Of a stretch of DNA of 64,000 bases, positions 1 to 9,163 are shown piece after piece. Position numbers and translations under genes: made by a program. The notes beneath the pieces are model-generated. The model had not been told where the DNA came from. It made no database searches and was given only the letters and a program-made list of their open reading frames with translations. The DNA is from CAVORD01 sp963698535 (GTDB taxonomy: Bacteria > Bacteroidota > Bacteroidia > Bacteroidales > VadinHA17): assembly GCA_963698535.1 (NCBI GenBank), contig CAVORD010000001.1:124001-188000 (forward strand). The letters are read 5' to 3'. The stretch's first letter is position 1. Every line of letters begins with the position of its first letter.

Positions 1-349
1 TATCATCGAAGTGGAGCCTGTATTAATCCCCTCTTGGGAGGGGTAGGGGTGGGTATTAAATGTTGCAAGTCGCAAGTCGAAGATCCTGACCGAAGCGTCA
101 GGGTTGCAAGTTACATGTTATCTGGGAGTTGTGTATTAAAATCCCCTCTTGGGAGAGCCTGTCCCGCCATCGGCGGGAGGCCAGGGGAGGGTAAAAATCG
201 TTGATTAGTTGATTGGTGGTTGGTAATTTTTAACATCAAACCACCCCGTCCACGCTGCAGCGTGGCCACCCCTGCCTGCCGGCAGGCAGGCTCATTTGAA
301 AGGAGGGGAAACTTAATTTAAGCTGGAGGTGATTGGTGCTCGCAGTACA
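1..349. repeat. Intergenic repeat-rich stretch
   Basis: No gene seen. It holds three members of the dispersed intergenic repeat family of this genome. One at about 26-54 is a short form (CCCCTCTTGGGAGGGG followed by TAGGGGTGGG). One at about 141-192 is a long form with an inserted palindrome built on CCCGCC/GGCGGG. One at about 237-311 is in opposite orientation, with a GCAGC-centred palindrome and a CTGCCTGCCGGCAGGCAG palindrome. Degenerate 'gcaagt' microrepeats lie at 64-115. Confidence 0.7.
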
Positions 350-1459
350 CTAAAATAATTTCCTTCTTATCTCTATTGCCTTTTCGGGGCAAACCTCATG
401 GCAGCAGTAGCACCTGATGCACTTGCTGTCATTGATGAGAACTCTCCTGTTGTCGTGGTCATCCATCCGGAGTGTTGTAACCGGACATATCTCAATACAT
501 TTTCTGCATCCTATGCATTTGTCATGAATGAATAGAGGCCTCTTCTCAAGCCTCCTCAGGGGTCTGACCCTTCTTACGATAAACTGCAGTGCCAGATCAC
601 CCATGGAGGTCACAGGAAGCTTTCTGTATCCCTCAACGACCATTGAATCAAGGGAAGGACCGTCGATAGAGTAATCATGGATATCTTTTAACCATACACC
701 CCTCTGCATGGCATTGGCATTGGTTGGTACCTGCATGGGATCGTACCCTGCTACCGATGAGGCAACAATATCGAGTGCAAGAGGATTTGATGAAGCAAGC
801 AAGAGGCCTGCGTTAACAGGCGATCCGTTCGCCGGACCGGGGCCCTCCATCGCTATTATGGCATCCATAATAAAAAAGGTCGGAAGAACAACCTCATTGA
901 GATCGACCAGAAAGTTGCCGAACTTGTTCCTGCTCTGGAATATAGCATGCATCTTGGCCTTGTGCAGGTTGGGTACCAGTCCCAGTGTGTTCTTGATCGC
1001 CCCGGTAAAATACATCAGTTCATGGGTTTTCATCTTGGGCAGGGAGACGATCATATCAACCTCAAATGCATGTCGGGTAATTTTGAGGCTCCTGCTCCCA
1101 ACAGAAACCTCCGTTGACCCATCAGTGAAGTCAGCCCACATAGCACCAGTACGCTCACTAACCTCCCATATACCTGCTTTTTTACCCCTGAACCGGGGGC
1201 CGTGCAGTGCGGGTGAATCACCGATTATTACTGTAGCTCCTTTTTTTTGCAGCATCCTTACAACGGCCTCTGCTACAACCGGATGGGTGGTGATAGCTTT
1301 GACAGGATCCTCGTCTGACAGTATGTTCGGTTTGACAAGTATCCTGAGTCCCTTTGGGTCGGGTGCCTTACATACCAGCCATAACTCCTCAACAAGCCGG
1401 TAAACCTCTTCAAGTTCGTAACCTCCGCACCTTCTGGCGCCAACGATCTTATTCATCAT
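350..1459 (-). CDS. DUF362 domain protein with C-terminal 2x[4Fe-4S] ferredoxin
   Basis: This 369-aa protein has a DUF362 domain over about residues 35-250. A bacterial-type ferredoxin domain follows at about 310-365, with two cluster motifs, CIGCRKCIEICP and CIRCYCCHEVCP. DUF362 proteins bind or handle iron-sulfur clusters, but their reaction is poorly defined. No signal peptide is visible, so it is probably cytoplasmic. The start codon at 1459 overlaps the dacB stop by one base (TGATG), so it is probably translationally coupled as the last gene of rlmN-dacB-DUF362. A second ATG three bases downstream is an equally possible start. The function remains inferred from domain content only. Confidence 0.85.
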   Translation of the reverse strand: MMNKIVGARRCGGYELEEVYRLVEELWLVCKAPDPKGLRILVKPNILSDEDPVKAITTHPVVAEAVVRMLQKKGATVIIGDSPALHGPRFRGKKAGIWEVSERTGAMWADFTDGSTEVSVGSRSLKITRHAFEVDMIVSLPKMKTHELMYFTGAIKNTLGLVPNLHKAKMHAIFQSRNKFGNFLVDLNEVVLPTFFIMDAIIAMEGPGPANGSPVNAGLLLASSNPLALDIVASSVAGYDPMQVPTNANAMQRGVWLKDIHDYSIDGPSLDSMVVEGYRKLPVTSMGDLALQFIVRRVRPLRRLEKRPLFIHDKCIGCRKCIEICPVTTLRMDDHDNRRVLINDSKCIRCYCCHEVCPEKAIEIRRKLF

Positions 1460-2895
1460 CAGTAATTTGTAATTATCTCCTTCACGAACTCTTCCATAAA
1501 AATGTGAACCGATGAAGTTGTTGTACTGTAGTTGTTGACTATAATTGAAAATGCCAGCTTGTGGCCACTGTCTGTGATGAGGTAACCAGCCAGACTGCGG
1601 ACACGGGTGCTGCTGCCTGTTTTGGCAAAGACCCGTCCGGAAAATAGCGGATCGGTAAACCTGTTCTTTAGTGTGCCAGATACTCCTCCAACAGGCAGCG
1701 ACTCAAGAAAAAGAGCTGAGTGATCAGAATGCGACATGTTGAGCAGAAGCCTGGTCACTGCCATCGAAGAGACGCTGTTTAGCTGCGATAGTCCGCTTCC
1801 GTCCTCCATGAATATATCGCCCGAGCCTATGCCCTCGTTATTTAATAGGGTTACTATTGCTTCTGTTGACTCCTTAAATCCGGAAGAGCCACTGATCATC
1901 CTGCCGGTTTGCCTGAGAAGATTGTCGGCAAAAAGATTCTTACTCTCCCTGTTGGTAATAGTAATAATATCTCCGTAAGCGGGGGAGACGGTCTCCGTAA
2001 CCTGAATGAAATCAATGGAATGGTATACCTGACTTCTCTTGTCGGATAAAGCTTCTCCTTTGATCTTAACTCCATTGGCTATAAGCCTCTCCCTGAGCAT
2101 TGAAGCTGCAATCAGGGGCGGATCGGGAATGGATGCCCGCAGACGGAAAGTGTCCCTCTCCACTGGTATGGTTCCTTCTATCCGGCCATTGAGTGAACCT
2201 GGAGCAAGAAAAACATAACCATTATCGGTCTGTCCAGATGCTGCTAATCTGTTCTCAAGGATCAGTCCGGGTATTGCAGGAGTCATGCCTGTTATCTCAG
2301 GAACCGATCCTTCCTTTCCCGTACGTAACAGGATCGTATAACTGTTCTCAAAGAGCGATAGTCCCCATGAGCCTGCACCCCAGTAGTTGCCAATATCTTC
2401 CCAGAACCAGCGTCTGTTAACAGGAGGATCGGTGAAACAGGTATCAACAGCAATAATATTCCCAATAATCTTTTTTATTCCTGAACCACTGATTGCCTTT
2501 GCCCAGTCACCGATAAAGTCACCATAGTGTTCACTAAAATGAGGTGAGCCAAGAGCAGGGTCGCCGCCACCGGATATTATAATATCTCCCCTGAGGGTTC
2601 CTCCCGGACTTATTTTTCCACTGTAGCCTACGCTAGTTTTGAAATGACCGTCGGGACCAAGGATCTTGAGGGCTGCTGCGGTAGTTAATAATTTCTGTAC
2701 CGAAGCCGGTGTAAGCGACATCCTGGCATTGTAACCGAACAGCAGACTGTCGTTTTCAGTATCGGCTACCATAATTGAGATCGCAGCATTGCCCAGATCA
2801 TGCTTGCCGGTAAGTGATTCCATATCCGGTACCCTCTGGGCCACGGATTGCAATGTCGTCGTTATGATTAATGCAAGAAAAAAGCAGATCCTCAT
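1459..2895 (-). CDS. dacB: D-alanyl-D-alanine carboxypeptidase/endopeptidase (PBP4, peptidase S13)
   Basis: This is a 478-aa periplasmic penicillin-binding protein that trims or opens peptidoglycan peptide cross-links. A signal peptide covers about residues 1-19. All three active-site motifs of the serine penicillin-recognising enzymes are present: SVQK (S65-K68, nucleophile), SKN (S318-N320) and KTG (425-427). The long insertion between the first and second motifs is typical of the S13 (DacB/PBP4) family. The start overlaps the rlmN stop by four bases (ATGA), indicating coupling. No sign of truncation. Confidence 0.93.
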   Translation of the reverse strand: MRICFFLALIITTTLQSVAQRVPDMESLTGKHDLGNAAISIMVADTENDSLLFGYNARMSLTPASVQKLLTTAAALKILGPDGHFKTSVGYSGKISPGGTLRGDIIISGGGDPALGSPHFSEHYGDFIGDWAKAISGSGIKKIIGNIIAVDTCFTDPPVNRRWFWEDIGNYWGAGSWGLSLFENSYTILLRTGKEGSVPEITGMTPAIPGLILENRLAASGQTDNGYVFLAPGSLNGRIEGTIPVERDTFRLRASIPDPPLIAASMLRERLIANGVKIKGEALSDKRSQVYHSIDFIQVTETVSPAYGDIITITNRESKNLFADNLLRQTGRMISGSSGFKESTEAIVTLLNNEGIGSGDIFMEDGSGLSQLNSVSSMAVTRLLLNMSHSDHSALFLESLPVGGVSGTLKNRFTDPLFSGRVFAKTGSSTRVRSLAGYLITDSGHKLAFSIIVNNYSTTTSSVHIFMEEFVKEIITNY

Positions 2896-3917
2896 CCCTT
2901 GAGATTTTGTTCTTTGGTTGACAGTAATCCGCAGGCCGCCATTATATCTTCACCCCGGCTTGCCCTGATGGTTGTTATGATTCCTTTGGCCGTAAGTGCA
3001 TCACGGAATCTGGCAACCTCTTCATATGGAGGACTTTCAAGATCCGTACCCGGTATACGGTGATATCTGATAAGGTTGATACGGCATCTTAGTCCGTTAA
3101 GTATCCTTGCAAGTTCACTGATGTGACTTGGCGAATCATTACGTCCCTTAAATACTATGTACTCAAAGGAGACACGGCGTTGTCCCGACAGATCGTAGGA
3201 TTTAAGAAGTTTAATTATCTCCTTCACAGGGTTTGCTTTCTGAACAGGCATAAGATCGGCTCGCTCTTTCTCGAAAGGAGTGTGGAGACTTACTGCGATG
3301 TGCGCCTCGGTCTCTTCCAGCAATCTGCTCATGCCTGCCATAACACCTACCGTGCTGACTGTGATACGTCGTGGACTCCAGGCGTAACCCCAGTCAGATG
3401 TCATTATGGAGAGTGATTTCAGGACATTGTCCAGATTATCCAGCGGTTCCCCCATTCCCATATAGACTATGTTTGTAAGGTTGGTATGACCGGGGATACT
3501 TCTGAACTGGTTGATTATCTCACCGGCACTCAGGTTTCCCTGAAAGCCCTGCTTGCCTGTCATGCAAAAGAGACATCCGTATCTGCATCCCGACTGTGAC
3601 GAGACACAGACAGTGGCCCTGTCAGTCTCAGGTATATAGGCGGTCTCGACGAATCTTGTTTCAGAGACTGAAAAGAGATACTTGGCCGTGCCGTCGGTAC
3701 TTATGACCTCCGACTCCGGCAATTTCACTCCCACCTCATATTTCTCAGCCAGATCAGCACGCGATTTTCTGGAGAGATCGGTCATCTCCTCTATGGAAGA
3801 TACATTCTTTTTATAGAGCCATGATGTTATCTGTCTTGAAGCATAGCGTGGCATGCCGAGCTCTGCTGTAATATGGTCAATCTCTGTTAACGTCTTACCA
3901 AAAAGTGCCTCTTTCAT
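2892..3917 (-). CDS. rlmN: 23S rRNA (adenine(2503)-C(2))-methyltransferase RlmN
   Basis: This is a 341-aa radical-SAM enzyme that methylates A2503 of 23S rRNA, and in this family also A37 of some tRNAs. The radical-SAM cluster motif CxxxCxxC is at C111-C115-C118 and sits in the family context GCRYGCLFCMTGKQGF. The second catalytic cysteine expected near the C-terminus is C329 in EDIMAACGLL. The N-terminal helical RNA-binding domain is present. Length is normal. It is the first gene of the run rlmN-dacB-DUF362. Confidence 0.96.
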   Translation of the reverse strand: MKEALFGKTLTEIDHITAELGMPRYASRQITSWLYKKNVSSIEEMTDLSRKSRADLAEKYEVGVKLPESEVISTDGTAKYLFSVSETRFVETAYIPETDRATVCVSSQSGCRYGCLFCMTGKQGFQGNLSAGEIINQFRSIPGHTNLTNIVYMGMGEPLDNLDNVLKSLSIMTSDWGYAWSPRRITVSTVGVMAGMSRLLEETEAHIAVSLHTPFEKERADLMPVQKANPVKEIIKLLKSYDLSGQRRVSFEYIVFKGRNDSPSHISELARILNGLRCRINLIRYHRIPGTDLESPPYEEVARFRDALTAKGIITTIRASRGEDIMAACGLLSTKEQNLKG

Positions 3918-4299
3918 CCTGCAAAAATAGCAGTAATATTATCAGATTAATCAGATTGTAAGATTAATCAGATTGCAAGATCATCAATAATTTGAGAATT
4001 TCTCCTCCTTCGCAAGAAGGGGAAATGAGCACATCACTTTGTGAACTTCGTGAAGCCCTTAGTTTACTTTGTGGTTAAATTGTATTTCTCAGCGCACTCT
4101 GCGAGGAACTTTGCGTTCTCTGCGGTTACCCTTTTCCTGAAATAGCATAAAGGAGGTGGTTGGTTAGAATACAATCAAACCACCCCGCCACCGCTATCGC
4201 AGTGGCACCCCTCCTTTCCAAGGCGGGGAAACTCTCAGTCTGGCATATTTATTAATTCACCCGGCACCCAACACCCAGTACCAAGTACCTGGTACCTGC
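3918..4299. repeat. Intergenic stretch with dispersed repeats
   Basis: No gene seen in 382 bases. It contains 'cagattaatcagattg' microrepeats (about 3938-3985). A member of the dispersed CCACCCC...CACCCCTCCTTT...GGGGAA palindromic family lies at about 4176-4232. 'acccagtaccaagtacctggtacc' type microrepeats lie near 4265-4300. Confidence 0.6.
3922..3929 (-). promoter_or_regulatory. Possible TAnnTTTG (-7) element for rlmN
   Basis: On the minus strand TATTTTTG ends only five bases before the rlmN ATG. If used it would give a nearly leaderless transcript. No convincing -33 TTTG is seen at the right distance, so the call is weak. Confidence 0.25.
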
Positions 4300-5397
4300 C
4301 TAAAACCCATACCCTGCCTTCTGCAGATCCTTTAGCGATTTGAAAGGATTGGAAGGATTGAGGTACTTATTGAGATGATTATATATCCTTAGTCTTATCT
4401 CCTTGGCCTTCAGATAGTCCATCCTGTCGAAGGAGTGACCGCCGGGCATGTCCTGGAAGATCTCATATTCAAATCCCTTTTTGCCGTCGGCTTTGAGTGA
4501 TTTTATAAGGTGTTCCACTTCAAGGACATTGACATCTTCATCATTGGTATTGGTATGGATGAGGAGGGGAGTGCCGGTATATTTGGCTGTCTGCCATGCC
4601 GGAGAACGACGACGGTACTCGGCAACATTCTCATCGGCAGATTGTCCGATGTGATATGGCGCAGAATAAAGGTCGCGATATGACTGATCTTTGTATCCCA
4701 TGCGTGCTATCACATCACTTACCGGAACACCTGCAAAGGCTACCTTATAGCTTGAAGGGTGCTCGAAAATATTCAGAAGGGTGATCATACCACCGTGGCT
4801 CCACCCAAGAATTCCCACCCTGTCCTTATCGATGAATGAGTAGTTGTCGATCATGAACTGACGGCTGGCATCAACATCCTCTACCTCCAGTCCACCGTAG
4901 TCGATCATCCGGTACATACCGCCACCGTAACCTGTCGATCCCCGATATTCAGCAGCAACAACAACATACCCCTGCGAGACCATCTCCCTGATAATATGGG
5001 TATAGTAAGTACCGAAATTTGAGTGAACACCCCCGTGAGGGAAAACAAGGAGCGGATATTTCTTTGTAGCGTCCAGATTCCTTGGGAAGAATACATACGA
5101 CCAGAACTTGACCGGATTGCCTGCTCCCTGACCTGTTGGGTTCTTCTCATTCCATACAGGAGGTCCTGTCATATAAACCTTGTCGATAAAGGCAACGTCA
5201 CCAACCTTGTTGTACCAGTAGATGTCGTCAACCATTTTTTCAAGGACATCCAGTCGATGATCCAGCGATTCAAAGTTCCTGTCGACTTTTTTGATGGCTT
5301 CCATTAATTCGGTATTCCCCGGCTGGGACATCAGAGCTGCCGGAAATAGCAGAAGAGCAGCCACCAGAGATAAAATAGAACCTGATAAAGATTTCAT
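4300..5397 (-). CDS. Secreted S9-type alpha/beta hydrolase (prolyl oligopeptidase-like)
   Basis: This 365-aa protein has an N-terminal signal peptide (cleavage after about residue 24, ALMSQ). It is followed by an alpha/beta-hydrolase domain of the prolyl oligopeptidase/dienelactone hydrolase type. The nucleophile elbow is GWSHGG with S200. The probable acid is D286 or D288 in TNTNDEDVN, and the histidine is H321 in GGHSF. The oxyanion region FPHGG (119-123) is present. It lacks the long beta-propeller of full-length S9 peptidases. It is therefore a single-domain peptidase or esterase acting in the periplasm or outside the cell. It sits 40 bases downstream of dapF on the same strand; a functional link is not evident. 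Confidence 0.85.
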   Translation of the reverse strand: MKSLSGSILSLVAALLLFPAALMSQPGNTELMEAIKKVDRNFESLDHRLDVLEKMVDDIYWYNKVGDVAFIDKVYMTGPPVWNEKNPTGQGAGNPVKFWSYVFFPRNLDATKKYPLLVFPHGGVHSNFGTYYTHIIREMVSQGYVVVAAEYRGSTGYGGGMYRMIDYGGLEVEDVDASRQFMIDNYSFIDKDRVGILGWSHGGMITLLNIFEHPSSYKVAFAGVPVSDVIARMGYKDQSYRDLYSAPYHIGQSADENVAEYRRRSPAWQTAKYTGTPLLIHTNTNDEDVNVLEVEHLIKSLKADGKKGFEYEIFQDMPGGHSFDRMDYLKAKEIRLRIYNHLNKYLNPSNPFKSLKDLQKAGYGF

Positions 5398-5437
5398 ATT
5401 TCTTATATTAAAGATTAACAGATGATTAAGAGAGTTG

Positions 5438-6214
5438 TCATATGATTATATGACCTGAAAATACAAATTTTGCCGGTCCTGAGAGTACAATGTTTTCTAT
5501 AACATCATTATTTACGGTGAAGCTTACTGACAGGTTGCCCCCCCTGGTGATTACCTTGACAGGCGATGTGTCAATTTGGCGGGAAAAAACTGACGCAATA
5601 GCTGATGCAGTAACTCCTGTCCCGCATGAAAGAGTTTCATCCTCAACTCCTCTTTCGTAGGTCCTGACCGTGATTGTTTCTCCCCCTAAGGATACGAAGT
5701 TCACATTGGTGCCTTCATCTCCGAATAGAGGGTTATAACGTATCTCTCTCCCTTTTTTTATGATGTCTATGCCTTCTGTCTCCTTAACAAATTCGACATA
5801 ATGGGGAGAACCGGTGTTAAGAGACCAGCCCTTAAGTACCTTCCTGATCCCTCTTACATTATTCATGGTAAGGGAAATAATCCCACCCTTTTCAGAGGCA
5901 GTATGTAGTCCGTCAACAGCCTTGAATTTGATATTTGTGGGACTGAAGCCGTTGGCGAGAGCCCACGCTGTTACCGACCTGCCACCGTTTCCGCACATTG
6001 TGGCAATAGCTCCGTCGGAGTTATAATACTCCATCTCAAAATCAAATTCAGCATGGTTCTTGATCAGAATAAGGCCATCGGCGCCAATACCAAATCGTCT
6101 GTCGCACAGAAAATTAATATTATCTTTATTTAATGAAACAAAAGGTGCTTTCCGGTTGTCTATTATTATGAAATCGTTACCGGTGCCCTCATATTTGTTA
6201 AAAAAGATTTTCAT
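5438..6214 (-). CDS. dapF: Diaminopimelate epimerase
   Basis: This 258-aa cytoplasmic enzyme interconverts LL- and meso-diaminopimelate in lysine and peptidoglycan precursor synthesis. Both catalytic cysteines of the PLP-independent racemase pair are present: C74 in MCGNGGRS and C197 in LSCGTGVTASA. The N-terminal substrate loop KYEGTGNDF is intact. The length is slightly short of the usual 265-280 aa but complete. No nearby lysine genes are seen. Confidence 0.95.
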   Translation of the reverse strand: MKIFFNKYEGTGNDFIIIDNRKAPFVSLNKDNINFLCDRRFGIGADGLILIKNHAEFDFEMEYYNSDGAIATMCGNGGRSVTAWALANGFSPTNIKFKAVDGLHTASEKGGIISLTMNNVRGIRKVLKGWSLNTGSPHYVEFVKETEGIDIIKKGREIRYNPLFGDEGTNVNFVSLGGETITVRTYERGVEDETLSCGTGVTASAIASVFSRQIDTSPVKVITRGGNLSVSFTVNNDVIENIVLSGPAKFVFSGHIII

Positions 6215-6379
6215 TGTGTTAAATTGTTGTTAAATGACATTCAGACAGCTTTGTTTGGCAGGATTTATGACAACTTTATCTTACGAAGAACGTTATTTGA
6301 GGTAAATATAAGAATGTTTTATGAAGGCACATTATTTGCAAAAGTGTCACAGATAAAAAGTAATTTTAAAAGTTAGTAT

Positions 6380-7822
6380 ATGAAAGCAAAAGTTGTAGCA
6401 ACCACTACATTGATAGCAATACTGTCGGCCCTGACCGCACTGCTCGTCTATACGCGTGTCATCGAGCCTGAAAAAAATAAGATAATTGGTGAACTTGAGG
6501 AGCGTAAGGCAGACACCGGTGCCCTTTTTACCTCTCTGCCACAACAGGGACAGATGGTCGATTTTACTACAGCGGCTGAAATAGCAGTCCATGCCGTAGT
6601 CCATGTTAAAACTAAATCGACAATGGAATCAAGTTCCAGGAATCCTGTTTATGAGTTTTTCTATGGAGAGGATTCCCGTCAGCCTCGCGAGGTGAAAGGA
6701 TACGGATCGGGAGTTATCGTATCGGCCGATGGTTATATAATCACCAATAACCACGTTATAGACGGAGCCAGTGCTGTTGATGTTACTCTTAACGATAACC
6801 GGACATTTACTGCTGAGATCGTTGGTGCCGACCCGACAACAGACATTGCCCTCCTGAAGATAAAGGCTGAAAAGCTGCAATACCTGAGATATGGCGATTC
6901 AGATGCACTAAAACTTGGAGAGTGGGTTATGGCCGTGGGCAATCCGTTTAATCTTACCTCAACAGTTACTGCCGGTATTGTAAGTGCCAAAGGCCGCTCC
7001 CTGGGACTGCTTAATAACAGATACAGGATAGAGTCATTCATCCAGACAGATGCAGCCCTTAATCAGGGTAACAGCGGTGGTGCCCTGGTTAATACCAGTG
7101 CTGAACTTGTTGGTATAACATCAGCTATTCTTTCACCCAGCGGTGCTTATGCCGGTAACTCATTCGCCGTACCGGTAAATATTGTGAAAAAAGTTGTTGA
7201 GGACCTGCGCGAATTTGGTACAGTGCAGAGAGCTATAATAGGAGTTAATATTGCCGATGTGACCAGCGAAACAGCCAAGGATCTTAAACTGAAAGAGGTT
7301 AAAGGTATCGTTCTTACCGCCATAACTCCGGGAGGATCAGCAGAAGCTGCCGGCCTTAAGGAAAAAGATGTGGTTATTCGTTTCAACGATGTAAATGTCG
7401 GAACTACCGCCGAACTGCAGGAGCAGGTTGGTAAATACCGCCCCGGGGATAAAGTAAATATCCTGGTAATGAGAGACGGTAAGGAAAAAGAATTTTCGGT
7501 GACTCTGAGAAATATCTCCGGCAATACGCAGGTTGTTAAGGCCCCTGAACCAAGTGGTAAGGTTTTCGGAGCAACAGTTGAACCTCTCACTTCTGACGAT
7601 AAAAGGAAGTTTAAAACTGAAAATGGTGTAAAGGTTACTTCGGTTGAGAACGGACGCTTTCTGGATCTGGGAATTAAGAAGGGTTTTGTTATTGTCTCGG
7701 TAAATGGCTCCTTCGTGAACTCAGTTACTGACGTCAGGGAGGCTACAAACAATGAGACAAACTTTACCTCTATAGAAGGCGTACAGACCAATGGAACATA
7801 TTTCAGCTACCAGTTCAGATAG
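6380..7822 (+). CDS. htrA: HtrA/DegP-family periplasmic serine protease with two PDZ domains
   Basis: This is a 480-aa envelope quality-control protease and chaperone. An N-terminal hydrophobic segment (about residues 5-25) acts as signal anchor or signal peptide. The trypsin-like domain has a full catalytic triad: H125 (NNHVIDGA), D155 (TTDIALLKI) and S232 (QGNSGGALV). Two PDZ domains follow at about 285-375 and 395-475. A histidine-containing linker precedes the protease domain. It is separated from rpoD by a hairpin and a clear promoter, so it appears monocistronic. Confidence 0.95.
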   Translation: MKAKVVATTTLIAILSALTALLVYTRVIEPEKNKIIGELEERKADTGALFTSLPQQGQMVDFTTAAEIAVHAVVHVKTKSTMESSSRNPVYEFFYGEDSRQPREVKGYGSGVIVSADGYIITNNHVIDGASAVDVTLNDNRTFTAEIVGADPTTDIALLKIKAEKLQYLRYGDSDALKLGEWVMAVGNPFNLTSTVTAGIVSAKGRSLGLLNNRYRIESFIQTDAALNQGNSGGALVNTSAELVGITSAILSPSGAYAGNSFAVPVNIVKKVVEDLREFGTVQRAIIGVNIADVTSETAKDLKLKEVKGIVLTAITPGGSAEAAGLKEKDVVIRFNDVNVGTTAELQEQVGKYRPGDKVNILVMRDGKEKEFSVTLRNISGNTQVVKAPEPSGKVFGATVEPLTSDDKRKFKTENGVKVTSVENGRFLDLGIKKGFVIVSVNGSFVNSVTDVREATNNETNFTSIEGVQTNGTYFSYQFR

Positions 7823-7855
7823 GAAAAGAGGAAATAACTGAAGTACAGCTAATTC

Positions 7856-7890
7856 AGGGTTCATGGTGACAAATGAACCCTTTATATATT
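7856..7890 (+). terminator. Hairpin after htrA
   Basis: A 9-bp perfect stem AGGGTTCAT/ATGAACCCT (7856-7864 with 7873-7881) is followed by a T/A-rich tail. It lies 34 bases after the htrA stop. The tail is not a pure T run, so it is a weak intrinsic terminator candidate. Confidence 0.5.
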
Positions 7891-7892
7891 TA

Positions 7893-7924
7893 TTTGTTAA
7901 TTAACATGCAAAGGATTATCTTTG
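7893..7924 (+). promoter_or_regulatory. Bacteroidota-type promoter of rpoD
   Basis: TTTG (7893-7896) is followed after 20 bases by TATCTTTG (7917-7924). This matches the known Bacteroidota housekeeping consensus of -33 TTTG and -7 TAnnTTTG. It predicts transcription starting near 7931, giving a very short leader before the ATG at 7946. Confidence 0.7.
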
Positions 7925-7945
7925 CGGAAATTTTTCCATAGCTAA

Positions 7946-8806
7946 ATGAGACAACTAAAGATTACTAAATCAATCACCAACAGAGAAAGTGCATCATTAG
8001 ACAAGTATCTGCAGGAGATTGGTAAGGAGGAGTTGATATCTGTTGAAGAGGAAGTAGAACTCGCCCAGAAGATCAAAAAGGGTGACCGTGCGGCACTGGA
8101 AAAACTGACCAGGGCAAATCTCAGGTTCGTTGTTTCTGTGGCTAAGCAGTACCAGAACCAGGGTTTAAGTCTTCCCGACCTTATTAATGAAGGCAATCTT
8201 GGACTTATCAAGGCTGCCGAGAAATTTGATGAAACCCGTGGTTTTAAATTCATCTCATATGCTGTTTGGTGGATCCGTCAGTCTATTCTTCAGGCTCTTG
8301 CTGAACAGTCACGTATTGTTCGCCTGCCACTGAACCAGGTTGGGTCATTGAACAAAATAAACAAAGCTTTTTCCAAGTTCGAACAGGAGAATGAGCGTAT
8401 CCCTTCACCGGATGAGCTTGCCGAAGTACTCGATATACCAAAGGAAAAGGTCACTGATACACTTAAGGTTTCAGGTCGTCATGTATCTGTTGATGCCCCC
8501 TTCATTGAGGGTGAGGATAACAGCCTGCTGGATGTGCTTCCAAATAATGACTCCCCCGTTGCCGATAAACTTCTTATCGATGAGTCTCTTGCAAAAGAGG
8601 TCGACAGGGCACTGGCCACTCTTACCGAGAGGGAAAGAGATATAATCAGATTCTTTTTCGGAATAGGATGCCAGGAGATGACCCTCGAAGAGATAGGCGA
8701 GAAATTCGGACTAACAAGAGAAAGAGTACGCCAGATCAAGGAGAAAGCCATCAGACGCCTTCGCCATACATCACGCAGTAAACTTCTGAAAGGATATCTG
8801 GGCTAG
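7946..8806 (+). CDS. rpoD: Primary RNA polymerase sigma factor (RpoD/SigA)
   Basis: This 286-aa sigma-70 factor has the compact form typical of Bacteroidota, without the large region 1.1. Region 1.2 lies at about residues 10-40. Region 2 contains NLRFVVSVAKQYQ, DLINEGNLGLI and FKFISYAVWWIRQ, covering core binding and -10 recognition. Region 3 is intact. Region 4 ends in the helix-turn-helix LEEIGEKFGLTRERVRQIKEKA. The N-terminal MRQLKITKSITNRES is characteristic of the Bacteroidota primary sigma. Its own promoter matches the consensus this factor is known to read. Confidence 0.96.
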   Translation: MRQLKITKSITNRESASLDKYLQEIGKEELISVEEEVELAQKIKKGDRAALEKLTRANLRFVVSVAKQYQNQGLSLPDLINEGNLGLIKAAEKFDETRGFKFISYAVWWIRQSILQALAEQSRIVRLPLNQVGSLNKINKAFSKFEQENERIPSPDELAEVLDIPKEKVTDTLKVSGRHVSVDAPFIEGEDNSLLDVLPNNDSPVADKLLIDESLAKEVDRALATLTERERDIIRFFFGIGCQEMTLEEIGEKFGLTRERVRQIKEKAIRRLRHTSRSKLLKGYLG

Positions 8807-9163
8807 ATTTATCAGATTTGCCAGATTGAATATTTAAATCCCCTCTTGGGAGAGCCTGTCCCGCCATGGGCGGGAGGTAGGGGTGGGTAAAATAATTGCA
8901 AGTTACTCTCTCTTGGAAGTAAAGATTTATCAGATCGTCAGATTTCTCGAAACTTCGTTTCTCGTGAGCTCAGTCTGCTTTGCAGTCATCTGTTCTCCAG
9001 ATTCAGTAACTATATAGTTAACTCAGTATTTAACTATATAATTAACTACGTAATTATCTGACCTGGAAAGGCATCACTACCCATATTAGAGTCTTTAATC
9101 TGAGAAATCTTATGATTCTGAAGAATCTTTTAATTAGGTTTGTGTATCAATACCATTAATTAT
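8807..9163. repeat. Intergenic stretch with dispersed palindromic repeat
   Basis: No gene seen in 357 bases. A long-form member of the CCCCTC...GGGGTGGG repeat lies at about 8838-8889, with the CCCGCCATGGGCGGG palindrome inside. AT-rich inverted motifs (taactatatagtta and variants) lie at about 9005-9055. Confidence 0.6.

Noticed and set aside
708..1403. 231-aa open frame on the plus strand
   Set aside because: Antisense to the DUF362 gene, whose Fe-S motifs are certain.
7147..7791. 214-aa open frame on the minus strand
   Set aside because: Antisense to the HtrA PDZ region; Ser/Thr-rich shadow.
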